Of a DNA stretch of 64,000 nucleotides, positions 48,623 to 57,870 are shown in pieces. Every line of letters starts with the position of its first letter. The first letter of the stretch is position 1. The stretch spans positions 372,001-436,000 of the forward strand of contig NC_013223.1 of assembly GCF_000024325.1 (NCBI RefSeq), read 5' to 3'. The stretch comes from Desulfohalobium retbaense DSM 5692. Its GTDB lineage: Bacteria > Desulfobacterota > Desulfovibrionia > Desulfovibrionales > Desulfohalobiaceae. A model generated the notes under the pieces. The model was not told the origin of the DNA. It did no database searches and was given only the letters and a program-made list of their open reading frames with translations. The position numbers and the translations under genes were made by a program.

Positions 48623-49369
48623 TCAGCCAAGCTCTGTAAAGGCCTTGCGGCTGAATTTGTGGATGGACCGGGTCCCTGCGCCGTGACGGATGCATTGCAG
48701 GACTCCCTTACTGTCCAGGGGAACCGTTCCAGCCAGGAGGTTGACTGGCAAGGAAGCAAAAGCGTCGGGGACCATTGGAGTGCTTGGTCCTAAAATCACT
48801 GTTCGGACCGTGTCCGATGTGTGGCCCAGGATTTCTTCGGTGCTCTGATTGAGAATGGAGGTCGAGGTCAAAAGCAGGACATCGGCCCAGTCATGCAATT
48901 TGGCCTGGAAGGCCGCGGGGTCGCCGATGGCCCGGCCTCGATCGATGGCTTCCACCACCGCGCCCTTTTCTTGGAAAACAGGCATGAGCGGTCCGAAATA
49001 GCCGACCATGGCGACCCGGGTTCCGTGACCGATTTTCAGGTGCTCGAACAGGCGAGTGGTCGTGTCTTCAGGGAGCGCCACCGCCGCTGAATGGTTGAGG
49101 GCGTTAATCAGAGCCAGCGCCATGCTGCGTTTAAGGGGATCAGCCTCCAGAATGCAGGGCAACAGGTCTGCGGCGCAGTGGCCTTCGTAGATCCGGTTTT
49201 CATGGGCCAGGCCGCACGGTCCGCTTTGCTCCAGGCAGGTGTGGGCCACCCCGATCCCACCGTCTGAGGTCACCACAGCCGTGTAGGCCAGCCCGAGATT
49301 GAGGGTCGTGATGGTGGTCTGTCGGGCCTTGTCCTGAAAGATGTCATAGAGGTTCTGGTCGAGTTGCAT
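48623..49369 (-). CDS. DUF4213/DUF364 putative heavy-metal-chelation protein
   Basis: 248 residues. The N-terminal part (LNLGLAYTAVVTSDGGIGVAHTC) resembles DUF4213 and the C-terminal Rossmann-like half (VAMVGYFGPLMPVFQEKGAVVEAIDR; TSTSILNQSTEEIL; VILGPSTPMVPDAF) resembles DUF364. Such proteins often sit near metal or cofactor genes; no such neighbour is present here. ATG 49369 follows AAGG by 10 bases. Substrate unknown. Confidence 0.82.
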   Translation of the reverse strand: MQLDQNLYDIFQDKARQTTITTLNLGLAYTAVVTSDGGIGVAHTCLEQSGPCGLAHENRIYEGHCAADLLPCILEADPLKRSMALALINALNHSAAVALPEDTTTRLFEHLKIGHGTRVAMVGYFGPLMPVFQEKGAVVEAIDRGRAIGDPAAFQAKLHDWADVLLLTSTSILNQSTEEILGHTSDTVRTVILGPSTPMVPDAFASLPVNLLAGTVPLDSKGVLQCIRHGAGTRSIHKFSRKAFTELG

Positions 49370-49658
49370 GTGTGTCTGCCTTGGGAATGTCGGTTGTGTT
49401 GTCTTCTGCGGTCTGAATATGCGCTGTCTGCCTCGGACTGACAAGCCGATTGCGCAAGACGCTCAGTTTTTTGTTTCCCCGTTGACCTGGAGCCGCTGTT
49501 CTTGTGAGTGTGACCGGAACTGGCTGCATACGCGGCGGGTGAGAAATGCATCAACAACGCAATCGTACATCAAAGAAGCGCCCACAAAGATTGGGTAAGC
49601 GGTTCGTATGAAGAAGTGGTCAAAATGTATTCAGCAACCACGCCAAGGAGATCCGGTG

Positions 49659-50228
49659 ATGCAACACGAACAGTCGATGAGCTATTTTCGGACATTGTAC
49701 GAGGTCGTCAAGGCGGTCAATTCCAGCCTTGATCCCAAAACCGTCCTTTCCCAGGTCGCGGACAAAGCGCGCTGGGCCATGGGAGTCAAGGCCTGCAGCA
49801 TCCGGTTGTTGAGCGAGGATCGCAAATACCTTCTGGCCGGGGCCAGTGCCGGTCTCAGCCAGGCCTATCTGCGCAAGGGCAAGGTTGAAGTGGCCAAGAG
49901 CGTTTTGGACCAGGAGGTCCTGCAGGGGCAGAACGTCTATGTCTGCAACGCCTGTACGGACACCCGGTTTCAATATTCCAAGGAGGCCCAGGCAGAAGGA
50001 ATCGCTTCGGTGATGGCGGTGCCGCTGCACCTCCAGGGCCGGGAGGTTATCGGCGTCCTGCGCGTGTATTCGAGTACGGAGCGCGATTTCACCAGCGACG
50101 AGGTCGAATTTTTGAATGCCATGGCCGACTTGTGCGCTTTGGCGATCCACAATTCCCTTGCCTACGACAAGGTTCGCTACGAGCACGAACTCCTGAACCG
50201 CTATACCTATCAGCTCTTTGAGGACTGA
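49659..50228 (+). CDS. GAF-domain protein upstream of GAPDH
   Basis: 189 residues forming a single GAF domain (about residues 15-170) with no output domain: FRTLYEVVKAVNSSLDPKTVLSQVADKARWAMGVKACSIRLL to LCALAIHNSLAYDKV. It carries Cys in ACSIRLL and VYVCNACTD. AAGGAG lies 8 bases before ATG 49659. It precedes gap by 14 bases, which suggests co-transcription and perhaps a sensory or redox link to glycolysis (inference). Confidence 0.85.
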   Translation: MQHEQSMSYFRTLYEVVKAVNSSLDPKTVLSQVADKARWAMGVKACSIRLLSEDRKYLLAGASAGLSQAYLRKGKVEVAKSVLDQEVLQGQNVYVCNACTDTRFQYSKEAQAEGIASVMAVPLHLQGREVIGVLRVYSSTERDFTSDEVEFLNAMADLCALAIHNSLAYDKVRYEHELLNRYTYQLFED

Positions 50229-50242
50229 GACGAGGTGTGTCT

Positions 50243-51259
50243 ATGACCAAGCTCAGAATCGGCATCAACGGTTTCGGCCGTATAGGACGGCAAGTACTCA
50301 AGGCGTTGCGGCTGAATTATCCGCAGACGGTCCAGGTTGTCGCGATCAACGATCTTTTTGACGCCCAGCAAAACGCGAATCTGTTCCGGCACGATTCCAC
50401 CTACGGCCGGTTTCCGGAATCGGTCGATGTCGACGGCGATGTGATGACCATCGGGGACTGGTCCATCCACAATTTTGACTACACCGATCCCAAGCGAATT
50501 CCCTGGGCGGATATGGGCGTGGACGTGGTTATCGAGTCCACAGGAATATTTCGCACCGGGCCGCAGGCCAGAGCTCATCTGGAAGCCGGCGCGAAGAAGG
50601 TCCTGATCACTGCCCCGGGCAAAGAGGTGGACCGGACTATTGTCCTGGGCGTCAACGAGGCGACCTACCAGCCGCAGAGTGATCAGATCCTGTCCAACGC
50701 TTCATGCACCACAAACTGTCTGGCTCCGGTGGCCTGGGTCCTTCAGCAGAATTTCGGCATCCGCATCGGCTCCATGTGCACGGTGCACGCCTACACCAAC
50801 GACCAACGTATCCTGGATTTGCCGCACAAGGACCCCCGGCGCGCCCGTGCTGCCGGGCAGAATATCATCCCGACGACCACCGGCGCGGCCAAACTGGTGG
50901 GGCAGGTCATCCCGGAACTGGAAGGCAAGATCGACGGCTACGCTATGCGGGTGCCGGTGCCCACGGTTTCGGTGGTCGATTTCACCGCCTGGGTGGATCG
51001 TGCCACGACCACGGAAGAACTCAACGCCACGCTGCAGGCGGCGGCCAACGGAGAGTTGGAGGGCATACTGGGCTACAACCATGAACCACTGGTTTCCTCG
51101 GATTTTGTCATGGATCCCCGGTCCTCGATAGTGGATCCGGCCTTCACTTCGGTTCGCGACGGTAATTGGATCAAGGTTATGGCCTGGTACGACAACGAAT
51201 GGGGCTATTCTTGCCGTGTGGCGGATCTGGCGGAACTGATCCGGCAGAAAGGGGTTTGA
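50243..51259 (+). CDS. gap: Glyceraldehyde-3-phosphate dehydrogenase
   Basis: 338 residues, type I. INGFGRIGRQVLKAL is the NAD-binding motif. The catalytic Cys is in SNASCTTNCLAPV, with its partner His in CTVHAYTNDQ. WYDNEWGYSCRVADL ends the protein. Asp39 (INDLFD) suggests NAD preference. ATG 50243 has GAGG 7 bases before it. It oxidises glyceraldehyde-3-P to 1,3-bisphosphoglycerate. Confidence 0.97.
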   Translation: MTKLRIGINGFGRIGRQVLKALRLNYPQTVQVVAINDLFDAQQNANLFRHDSTYGRFPESVDVDGDVMTIGDWSIHNFDYTDPKRIPWADMGVDVVIESTGIFRTGPQARAHLEAGAKKVLITAPGKEVDRTIVLGVNEATYQPQSDQILSNASCTTNCLAPVAWVLQQNFGIRIGSMCTVHAYTNDQRILDLPHKDPRRARAAGQNIIPTTTGAAKLVGQVIPELEGKIDGYAMRVPVPTVSVVDFTAWVDRATTTEELNATLQAAANGELEGILGYNHEPLVSSDFVMDPRSSIVDPAFTSVRDGNWIKVMAWYDNEWGYSCRVADLAELIRQKGV

Positions 51260-51437
51260 AAAGGCGGTCGCTGAGGGGCGGCCACGAAAACGGCTGTATG
51301 GGACCGGCCACTGTCTTGCGTTTTCCAACGAATAACGGTGGCGGTGAGTTTGCACCTGGGGGGCTCAGTGGTCGTAAGGCTCCCTTTTTAAGGCTCAGAT
51401 TCTGCACTGATCACAGATCACTGGCCGGGATTTGTGC

Positions 51438-51466
51438 TTGACAGTCGGACGTGTCAGCGATAAAGA
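51438..51466 (+). promoter_or_regulatory. Sigma-70 promoter for tRNA-Pro
   Basis: TTGACA (51438-51443) and TAAAGA (51461-51466) are separated by exactly 17 bases, 17 bases before the tRNA 5' end. Confidence 0.75.
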
Positions 51467-51483
51467 CTTGCTTCTCAAGACAT

Positions 51484-51560
51484 CGGGACGTGGCGCAGTC
51501 TGGAAGCGCACCTGAATGGGGTTCAGGGGGTCGCAGGTTCAAATCCTGCCGTCCCGACCA
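51484..51560 (+). tRNA. tRNA-Pro (GGG)
   Basis: 77 bases with encoded CCA. The acceptor arm CGGGACG pairs with CGTCCCG. The anticodon arm is CCTGA-ATGGGGT-TCAGG, which places GGG at 34-36. The T arm contains GTTCAAATC. Confidence 0.95.
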
Positions 51561-51574
51561 AAAAGATTCAAGAA

Positions 51575-51613
51575 AACCGGCAACTTGTGAGCAGGCAAGT
51601 TCGCCGGTTTTTT
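51575..51613 (+). terminator. Rho-independent terminator of tRNA-Pro
   Basis: AACCGGC-AACTTG pairs with CAAGTT-C-GCCGGTT and is followed by TTTT, 15 bases after the tRNA. Confidence 0.85.
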
Positions 51614-51669
51614 GCGTTTTCCGCCCCCTGTAGCGATTTTGGACCATATTGGGACCACGCTCATTTTTA

Positions 51670-53017
51670 TCCGGTTCCTCACACAAATCTGTGCCTGACT
51701 TAAGGCCCAAAACTTGAAAAGCATGAGCCCTCTCGGGTAGTTAGGTAGTTGCCACACAAACCTACCACCCAGGAGGAACTCATGCTCGTGTCCCAGTTAA
51801 CCAAATTGACGCTGGATATTCAAGGATTTCGTGTCGGTCGAGTTCAAGGTGATACGAGCGGGATCACCGTAGATATAGCCCCGGACCGGCGTCATCTGCT
51901 CTTTTGCAGCCGCTGCGGCAGCGCTGCCAAGTATCGGGATACCCTTACAAACCGCTATTTTCGCCATGTTCCTCTTTGGGGAATCCCTGTATGGCTCCGG
52001 TACAGTCCCCGCAGAGTTCGGTGCAGGCATTGCGGCATCAAGGTAGAGTACTTTCCCTGGAGCACTGGCAAGCATCGGTTCACAACGGCTTTTGCCCACT
52101 TCCTGGCTTCGTGGGCCAGGCTATTGCCCTGGAAACATATGGCGCAGCTTTTTGGTTGCTCTTGGGGCACCGTAGCCGCTGCTGTAGACCAGATGGTCGA
52201 ATATGGCCTGGCCCATCAAGACCTCTCGAATCTGACGCACATTGGGATTGACGAAATCTCCCGAGAAAAGGGCCAAGTATACCTAACCAATGTTTACGAC
52301 CTGAATACATCCAGACTCGTATGGAGCGGGGAAAAACGAACAAAGGCAACAATCACCAACATCTTCACCTCGCTTGGCCCTAACAAGACCAATAAGCTTG
52401 AAGGGGTCTGTTGCGACATGTGGGATCCGTATATCCAGGTCATTCAAGACAAAGCCCCGAAAGCGGCGATGGTCTTCGACAAATTCCACATTGTTCGGCA
52501 TCTCAATGAAGCCGTTGACCAGGTCCGTAGAGACGAGATCCGGGAAAAGGGCCAAAAGCACAAGGATCTGGTTAAAGACACCCGATATATCTGGCTCAAG
52601 AACCCGTGGAACCTGACTGACAAGCAGGCATCTCGGTTGAGTGCACTGGAAAAACTCAATCTCAAAATCAACAGGGCGTATTTACTCAAGGAATCATTTC
52701 GCCAGTTCTGGTCGTATGAGTGCAGAGCTTCAGCCAAAGATTTCCTCGACAAGTGGTTCTGGTGGGCGACGTATTCCAGGCTGAAGCCAATGCGAAATTT
52801 TGCTTGGATGCTGCGCCGCAAAGAAGAAAATATTCTCAGTTATTTCGATATGCCCATCAGCAATGGCTCGGTGGAAGGCCTCAACAATAAGGCTAAGGTC
52901 ATTAGTCACAGAGCATACGGGTTCAGGTCAGCCAAGAACTACATCCGGAATCTGTACCATTGCATGGGCGGGCTTCCTGAACCTCAAACTATGCACAGAT
53001 TTGTGTGAGGAACCGGA
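51670..53017 (+). mobile_element. ISL3-family insertion sequence
   Basis: About 1.35 kb bounded by 25-base perfect inverted repeats reading inward TCCGGTTCCTCACACAAATC (51670 onward; right copy ends at 53017). It encodes one intact transposase. I see no clear 8-base target duplication at the edges. It lies about 110 bases after tRNA-Pro, between that gene and the chemoreceptor gene. Confidence 0.9.
51782..53008 (+). CDS. ISL3 family transposase
   Basis: 408 residues. An N-terminal zinc-ribbon (CSRCGSAAKY...RCRHCG) precedes an HTH-like segment (MAQLFGCSWGTVAAAVDQMV). The DDE residues fit IGIDEISREKG, GVCCDMWDPYIQVI and NGSVEGLNNKAKVISHRAYG. AGGAGG lies before ATG 51782. The last codons run into the right inverted repeat. 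The gene appears intact and possibly active. Confidence 0.95.
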   Translation: MLVSQLTKLTLDIQGFRVGRVQGDTSGITVDIAPDRRHLLFCSRCGSAAKYRDTLTNRYFRHVPLWGIPVWLRYSPRRVRCRHCGIKVEYFPWSTGKHRFTTAFAHFLASWARLLPWKHMAQLFGCSWGTVAAAVDQMVEYGLAHQDLSNLTHIGIDEISREKGQVYLTNVYDLNTSRLVWSGEKRTKATITNIFTSLGPNKTNKLEGVCCDMWDPYIQVIQDKAPKAAMVFDKFHIVRHLNEAVDQVRRDEIREKGQKHKDLVKDTRYIWLKNPWNLTDKQASRLSALEKLNLKINRAYLLKESFRQFWSYECRASAKDFLDKWFWWATYSRLKPMRNFAWMLRRKEENILSYFDMPISNGSVEGLNNKAKVISHRAYGFRSAKNYIRNLYHCMGGLPEPQTMHRFV

Positions 53018-53068
53018 ATTTCAGACGGCAAACTCCAAAAATCCATAGGATCCGTCAGAGAACCAAAA

Positions 53069-53095
53069 AAGGCAGGGGGATTGCCCCCCTGCCTT
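53069..53095 (-). terminator. Rho-independent terminator of the chemoreceptor gene
   Basis: On the minus strand AAGGCAGGGGG pairs with CCCCCTGCCTT (loop GCAA region) and is followed by TTTTTT, about 30 bases after the stop of the gene at 53126. Confidence 0.88.
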
Positions 53096-53125
53096 CAAAA
53101 GCCTCCATCAAGATCGCATGAGACC

Positions 53126-55225
53126 TTACTTTTCTTTTCCGGACATCAAAGCCTTTCCGGAAGACTGGAGGCCACTCTGTGCCTGCTTGTGAGTAGAGGC
53201 GCGGCCCCAATCTTGCCTGTCTTGATTTTGATCAGCAGTTGGGCCTTTCTGGTCCAAAGCGTCCTGCCCGCCTTCGATAATCACCATCAAATTTCGCACA
53301 GCCTTTTCCAGTTCCTCAGCCTGAGCAGAGAGTTCTTCGGAGGCAGAAGCGGTTTCTTCTGAATCAGAGGCGTTTTGCTGCACAACCTTGTCCATTTCAG
53401 ACACCGCTGTATTGATTTGCTCAATGCCCTCAGATTGCTCTTTGCTGGCGGCAGCGATCTCGGAGACGAGGATGCCGACCTGTTTTGCGGTTTCCTGTAT
53501 ACGGCTCAGGTTTTGGGATACCTCTGCGGCAACCTGGACCCCTTGATCCGCGTTGGCTTGAGCGTCCTCGATGATGCTTGACGTGTTCCTTGCCGCCTCT
53601 GCAGATCTCTGTGCCAGACTGCGGACTTCTTCAGCAACTACGGCAAAGCCTTTGCCGGCCTCGCCTGCTCTGGCCGCCTCTACAGCAGCATTCAGGGCAA
53701 GCAGATTGGTTTGGAAGGCAATATCGTCAATTGTTTTCATTATTTTGGACGTCTGCTCAGAGGACTCTTTAATGGATCCGATGGTGGTCTCCATCTGCTC
53801 CATTGAGCCTACTCCGTCCTGGATGACCTGATTGACCTCTTGTGTGTATTGGTCGGCTTGGGAGGCGTTTTCAGCGTTTTGTTTGGTTTGGGATGAGAGT
53901 TCTTCCAGGGATGAGCTTGTTTCTTCAAGGCTGGATGCTTGTTCATTGGCCCCCTCGGCAAGTCGTTGGCTGGACGAGGCGATTTCATCGGAGGCGTTGG
54001 CTGTTTGTTCAGAGCCAGCGAAAAGCTGTTGGGAAATCGTCTTGATCGGTCTGACAATGGACCGTGCCAGGAGATAGGCTATTGCGATCATTACAAGAAT
54101 CAAACCTACGCCAAAAATGATTGTCGTAATGGTCATGCTCCGCACGGAATCAACGATGCGGTTTTCAATGGAATTGTAAAAGCTGTTGTAGACGCTGGCC
54201 CCGATTACCCAATCCCAGGGTTCGTAATAGGTTAAGGCTGCCGTTTTCTTTTGCCCGTTCCAAGGATACGAATAGAAGACAGTTTCTCCTTGGGCCTGCT
54301 TCGCTTTTTCGATCATTTCCTGGACGAAGTAGGTTCCGTCCTCGGTTTGCGCGTCGAGGATGTTTTCCCCGTCTCTCTGCCCGTCATTTGAGACAATGTA
54401 TTGTCCTTTATAATCCCCACTGCCTCCGAGGACAAAAGCGTAACCCTCATTTCCTATCTGTTTGGATTCAATTCCTTTTCTTAGGGACTCCACATTCTCC
54501 TGTTTGACTCCAACATACAGGATGCCGGTAATTTCACCACGTTGATCGCGGATCGGTTTGTAGGCGGTGATGTACCAAGCATTAACCACATACGCCCGTC
54601 CGTAAAAGGTCTGCCCCTGCATGACAGTGGAAATAACCGGGTTCGGCTGGCCGTCAGGATTGGTGGCCGGGATGTACGTCCCGATGGCCCGGTCCCCGTT
54701 TTTCTTTTCCACATTGGTAGCCACCCGGAGCATGTCACCAGCTTCGTTCATGCGCTGGAACACCGTGCAAGTTCCTCCCACGAGATCTTGCACTTGGTCG
54801 ACCAGTGGGGCTGTTTTGTCCATTGCCCGAACCTTGCCGAGCCAGTTTGATCCCATGAGCATTTTGGGCAGATCCATCGTTTTGGACTGGCCCGTATACT
54901 GATTAACTGCTTGCCAGGAAACGGTTTCGGTTTGAGTTGCGGTATAGATCCCCCCCTGTTGCTCCAACAGATGGCTGGCTACGCGGAGATCGGACTCAAC
55001 CTTTTGTTGTACCGACTCATTTTGAGCTTCGACCATGTGCCGAATGTCCTCAGCAATATGCCCAAGCTCCCGCTCGGCCATATGGTCAACTTCTTTGGCC
55101 ATGTCTTTTTCTAGGCCCCTTCCCTGGTAGGAAAGTATGCCCAGGATCAAGCCCACACTTACCACAACAGCCAAGCAGCCCAGGCCAACAATTTTGATTT
55201 GTAAGTTTTGATTTTTGAGCCCCAT
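53126..55225 (-). CDS. Methyl-accepting chemotaxis protein with large Cache sensor
   Basis: 699 residues. One N-terminal helix (residues 11-33), a periplasmic region of about 320 residues resembling a Cache3-Cache2 fusion ([49 protein letters not shown]), a second helix with HAMP-like region, and the signalling hairpin with the tip [53 protein letters not shown]. The C-terminal tail is Gln/Asp-rich and lacks a CheR pentapeptide. GGGAGGG lies before ATG 55225. A c-di-GMP riboswitch lies about 320 bases upstream on the same strand. Confidence 0.95.
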   Translation of the reverse strand: MGLKNQNLQIKIVGLGCLAVVVSVGLILGILSYQGRGLEKDMAKEVDHMAERELGHIAEDIRHMVEAQNESVQQKVESDLRVASHLLEQQGGIYTATQTETVSWQAVNQYTGQSKTMDLPKMLMGSNWLGKVRAMDKTAPLVDQVQDLVGGTCTVFQRMNEAGDMLRVATNVEKKNGDRAIGTYIPATNPDGQPNPVISTVMQGQTFYGRAYVVNAWYITAYKPIRDQRGEITGILYVGVKQENVESLRKGIESKQIGNEGYAFVLGGSGDYKGQYIVSNDGQRDGENILDAQTEDGTYFVQEMIEKAKQAQGETVFYSYPWNGQKKTAALTYYEPWDWVIGASVYNSFYNSIENRIVDSVRSMTITTIIFGVGLILVMIAIAYLLARSIVRPIKTISQQLFAGSEQTANASDEIASSSQRLAEGANEQASSLEETSSSLEELSSQTKQNAENASQADQYTQEVNQVIQDGVGSMEQMETTIGSIKESSEQTSKIMKTIDDIAFQTNLLALNAAVEAARAGEAGKGFAVVAEEVRSLAQRSAEAARNTSSIIEDAQANADQGVQVAAEVSQNLSRIQETAKQVGILVSEIAAASKEQSEGIEQINTAVSEMDKVVQQNASDSEETASASEELSAQAEELEKAVRNLMVIIEGGQDALDQKGPTADQNQDRQDWGRASTHKQAQSGLQSSGKALMSGKEK

Positions 55226-55547
55226 AACCCTCCCTTTGGTTTTCTGGTGGTACTTTCTTCGTATATTTTACTGAAGGCCTGTTTTGATCCGGAAAGTATT
55301 CAACACGATGGGGTCGATCGCCATGGTGACCCCTCAGGCGGAAAAAATAATCGACCTGTTCTCTAGGCTTGAGGAGGTCCAAGGTCCTTAATCAATAGAG
55401 ATTGCCGTATACAGCGGTGCCAGGTGAAAAGACGAGATAGATAAAGCCAGGAGAGGTAAGGAGACGTGCGGGGGGATTGGCGATGAGTGAAACGAACCGC
55501 CTGCGAAGCATTTTGGAAAAAGTGCTTCCTGGCGACCTGCAAGGACC

Positions 55548-55624
55548 CATCCGGCAACCCGGCTGTCTCATTGAGACCCGTGGCTTTCCGTCCTCGCCTC
55601 ACGACGGGTTTGGCTTTGTCAGTC
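55548..55624 (-). promoter_or_regulatory. c-di-GMP-I (GEMM) riboswitch upstream of the chemoreceptor gene
   Basis: Read on the minus strand the segment contains GACAAAGCCAAACC (55620-55607), then a stem CC-CGTC / GGCG-A-GG closed by a GTGA (GNRA) loop, GGACGGAAAGCC (55593-55582), a GTCTC-AAT-GAGAC stem and AGCCGGGTTGCCG (55564-55552). These are the ordered landmarks of the GEMM-I class. Against the Vc2 aptamer the G21-C46 pair appears swapped to C-G, a compensatory change, and position 20 is G, as in c-di-GMP rather than cGAMP binders. It is followed by a GAAGCAC...ATGCTTC hairpin (55528-55505) that may be part of the expression platform. Confidence 0.82.
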
Positions 55625-55625
55625 C

Positions 55626-55905
55626 ATTGTCAATAATCAGGCTTTGTCAGTGTGGAGCCTGGGTTCTTAGCAGTAAACCTAGCATTTCAATCATCAAAGC
55701 TCAAGAGGTGTACCAATGCCACCATCTTTCTCTCCATCCCCCACCTGCCAAGTTCTCTTTCAGCCGCATGTCGTAAATCCGTCTAAAAATGTCGTTTTCA
55801 GGCAGGCAGGGTGCTTGGTCTCCCCGTAGGTTGCCGCTTGTCTTGCTGACGGGGCTGAGGCTTTTTTTGTCTTGTGCCTCGTTGAACCACAACGAAGGAG
55901 TTTTC
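55626..55905. other. Intergenic region between the riboswitch and the carnitine operon
   Basis: No ORF is supported. CCCCGT (55822-55827) and ACGGGG (55849-55854) can pair with a large loop and are followed by a T-run, a weak attenuator-like hairpin before caiX. Together with 55226-55547 (the chemoreceptor leader) this is the divergent promoter region. Confidence 0.4.
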
Positions 55906-56847
55906 ATGAGCAAGCGGCTTTCTATCGGACGGATTCTTTTCACTGTGCTGGTCTTCTCTCTTCTTGCCCTGCCTGCCATGGCCTCCGGGCCGGTCAAATT
56001 CGGTGTCCCTTCCTGGCCGGGGGTAACGGTCAAATCCGAGGTCGCCTCACAACTCATCCGGGCCATGGGCTATGAGGTCGAGCAGACGGTGGCCTCGCCC
56101 TCGATCATTTTTAAGGCGATGACCCTGGGCGAGTTAAACGCCTATCTCGGTGGGTGGTCGCCGGTAGAAGATCCCATGATTGATCCTCTGGTGGAAAAAG
56201 GGGAGATCATTCGTGTCGGGGCCAACATTGAAGAAGCTGTGACCGCCCTGGTCGTTCCCTCGTTTGTTGCCGAGGCCGGAGTGACTTCCATTGAAGATCT
56301 GGCGGCGCACAAAGACAAGTTTGAGAGTACGATTTACGGCATTGAATCCGGGTCCGGGGCCAACAACGATATCCAGGAAGCCATCGATGCCAATGCCGCC
56401 GGGCTCGGCGATTGGGAACTGGCCGCCTCGTCCACAGCTTCCATGCTGGCCCAGGTGCAGAGCCTGAGTGAGAACAAACGGTGGGCCGTTTTCTGGGGTT
56501 GGGAGCCGCATTGGATGAACGCGGTCATGGATCTGCATTACCTCCAATCCGAAACCCCGGCGACGGAAAAAATCGGGGCTTCGGTCAGCGTAGTCTACAC
56601 CATCACCTCGAACGACCTCCCTGAAGCCAATCCCCAAGCCTACGCGTTTCTGGAACAGCTCAAGGTGCCTTCCGATGTCCAGAGCCAGTGGATCTACGAG
56701 TATCGCCAACAAGACAAAGAACCTGAAGATCTGGCTCCACAATGGATCAAGGCCAATCTTGATGGGCTGGTGGGGCAGTGGCTGGAAGGTGTCCGTGCTG
56801 CCAACGGTGAGCCCGCCCTGAAAGTTGTCCGCGCGGCGTTCAAGTAA
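55906..56847 (+). CDS. caiX: Carnitine/glycine betaine periplasmic binding protein, CaiX-like
   Basis: 313 residues with a signal peptide (ILFTVLVFSLLALPAMASG) and an OpuAC-type fold. VPSWPGVTVKSEVASQLIRAMGYEVEQ, YLGGWSPVEDP and AVFWGWEPHWMN supply the tryptophans typical of a quaternary-amine aromatic box. GAAGGAG precedes ATG 55906. It is first in the order caiX-cdhC-cdhA-cdhB. No permease or ATPase is in the window, as for the orphan CaiX of Pseudomonas, which uses a core transporter encoded elsewhere. Carnitine specificity is inferred from the neighbours. Confidence 0.85.
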   Translation: MSKRLSIGRILFTVLVFSLLALPAMASGPVKFGVPSWPGVTVKSEVASQLIRAMGYEVEQTVASPSIIFKAMTLGELNAYLGGWSPVEDPMIDPLVEKGEIIRVGANIEEAVTALVVPSFVAEAGVTSIEDLAAHKDKFESTIYGIESGSGANNDIQEAIDANAAGLGDWELAASSTASMLAQVQSLSENKRWAVFWGWEPHWMNAVMDLHYLQSETPATEKIGASVSVVYTITSNDLPEANPQAYAFLEQLKVPSDVQSQWIYEYRQQDKEPEDLAPQWIKANLDGLVGQWLEGVRAANGEPALKVVRAAFK

Positions 56848-56953
56848 CATTTGGAGTTCGTGATCGCCCCCCTCTTCGAGGTGGGGCCACGACATAGTGA
56901 TACAGAAGGCTGCGGGTCGTCTGGCCCGCAGCCTGGACCGAGGAGAACCCCCC

Positions 56954-57826
56954 ATGCGTCAAGATGTCATACTTACCTGTGCTTTGACCGGTGCTGGCGA
57001 TACGACCGCCAAAAATCCCCATGTGCCGGTCACGCCCGAAGCGATTGTTGCGGACGCCCTGGAGGCCCACGAAGCTGGAGCCGCTGTGGTGCACATCCAT
57101 GTCCGGGACCCGGAGACCAAGCAGGCCGCCCGGAGACACGATCTCTACGCCGAGGTCATGCAGCGCCTCCAGGACAGCGGCAGCGAGGTCATCGTCAACC
57201 TCACGGCCGGGATGGGCGGCGATTTTGCACCTGATGCTGAAAATCCGGCTCAGGGCGGTCCGGGAACGGACATGGCCACGGCCCACGAGCGTGTTGCCCA
57301 CGTACTCGACCTCAAACCGGAGATCTGTACGTTGGACTGTGGGAGTCTGAATTTCCCCGACGCGGCGTACGTCGCCACCCCCGATCAACTGCGGGAAATG
57401 GCCCAGGCCATCACTTCGGCCGGGATCAAACCTGAGATCGAGTGCTTCGAATTGGGGCACATCTGGCTGGCGAAAACGCTGCTGACCGAAGGGTATCTCA
57501 ATCACCCCCCGCTGTTTCAACTCTGCATGGGCATCCCGTTCGGAGCCGAGGCTACGCCAATGAATATGCTCTGCATGCGGGACAATCTGCCCCAAGGCAG
57601 CCAGTGGGCCGCGTTCGGGATCGGGCGTATGCAGATGCCGTTTGCCGCTCAATCTGCGCTGCTCGGCGGTCACGTCCGTGTCGGGCTGGAAGACAATATT
57701 TATCTGGAAAAAGGGGTCCCGGCCACGAACGCCCAATTGGTGACCAAGGCCCGGACCATGCTCGAAGCCATGGGCTGCCGGTTGCTGGATGCAAACGCGG
57801 CCCGCGACCACCTCGGGCTTGCCTAG
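56954..57826 (+). CDS. cdhC: 3-dehydrocarnitine cleavage enzyme (BKACE family), CdhC-like
   Basis: 290 residues of the beta-keto acid cleavage (DUF849/Kce) family. TCALTGAGDTTAKNPHVPVTPEAI starts the TIM barrel, His47 and His49 in VVHIHVRDPE are the expected zinc ligands, and FGIGRMQMPFAAQSALLGGHVRVGLEDN ends the barrel. In the carnitine pathway it cleaves 3-dehydrocarnitine with acetyl-CoA to betainyl-CoA and acetoacetate. AGGAG lies before ATG 56954. Assignment to carnitine rather than another beta-keto acid rests on the adjacent dehydrogenase and thioesterase. Confidence 0.88.
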   Translation: MRQDVILTCALTGAGDTTAKNPHVPVTPEAIVADALEAHEAGAAVVHIHVRDPETKQAARRHDLYAEVMQRLQDSGSEVIVNLTAGMGGDFAPDAENPAQGGPGTDMATAHERVAHVLDLKPEICTLDCGSLNFPDAAYVATPDQLREMAQAITSAGIKPEIECFELGHIWLAKTLLTEGYLNHPPLFQLCMGIPFGAEATPMNMLCMRDNLPQGSQWAAFGIGRMQMPFAAQSALLGGHVRVGLEDNIYLEKGVPATNAQLVTKARTMLEAMGCRLLDANAARDHLGLA

Positions 57827-57870
57827 CCTACCGGCAATGCCGGAAACTCCAAGCAATAAAGGATAGACGA

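Noticed and set aside
51484-51560. tRNA-Pro as the attachment site of a genomic island
   Set aside because: No integrase, no duplicated tRNA 3' end and only one IS nearby.
55477-55776. A 99-codon plus-strand ORF upstream of caiX
   Set aside because: It overlaps the riboswitch on the other strand and has no recognisable family or ribosome site.
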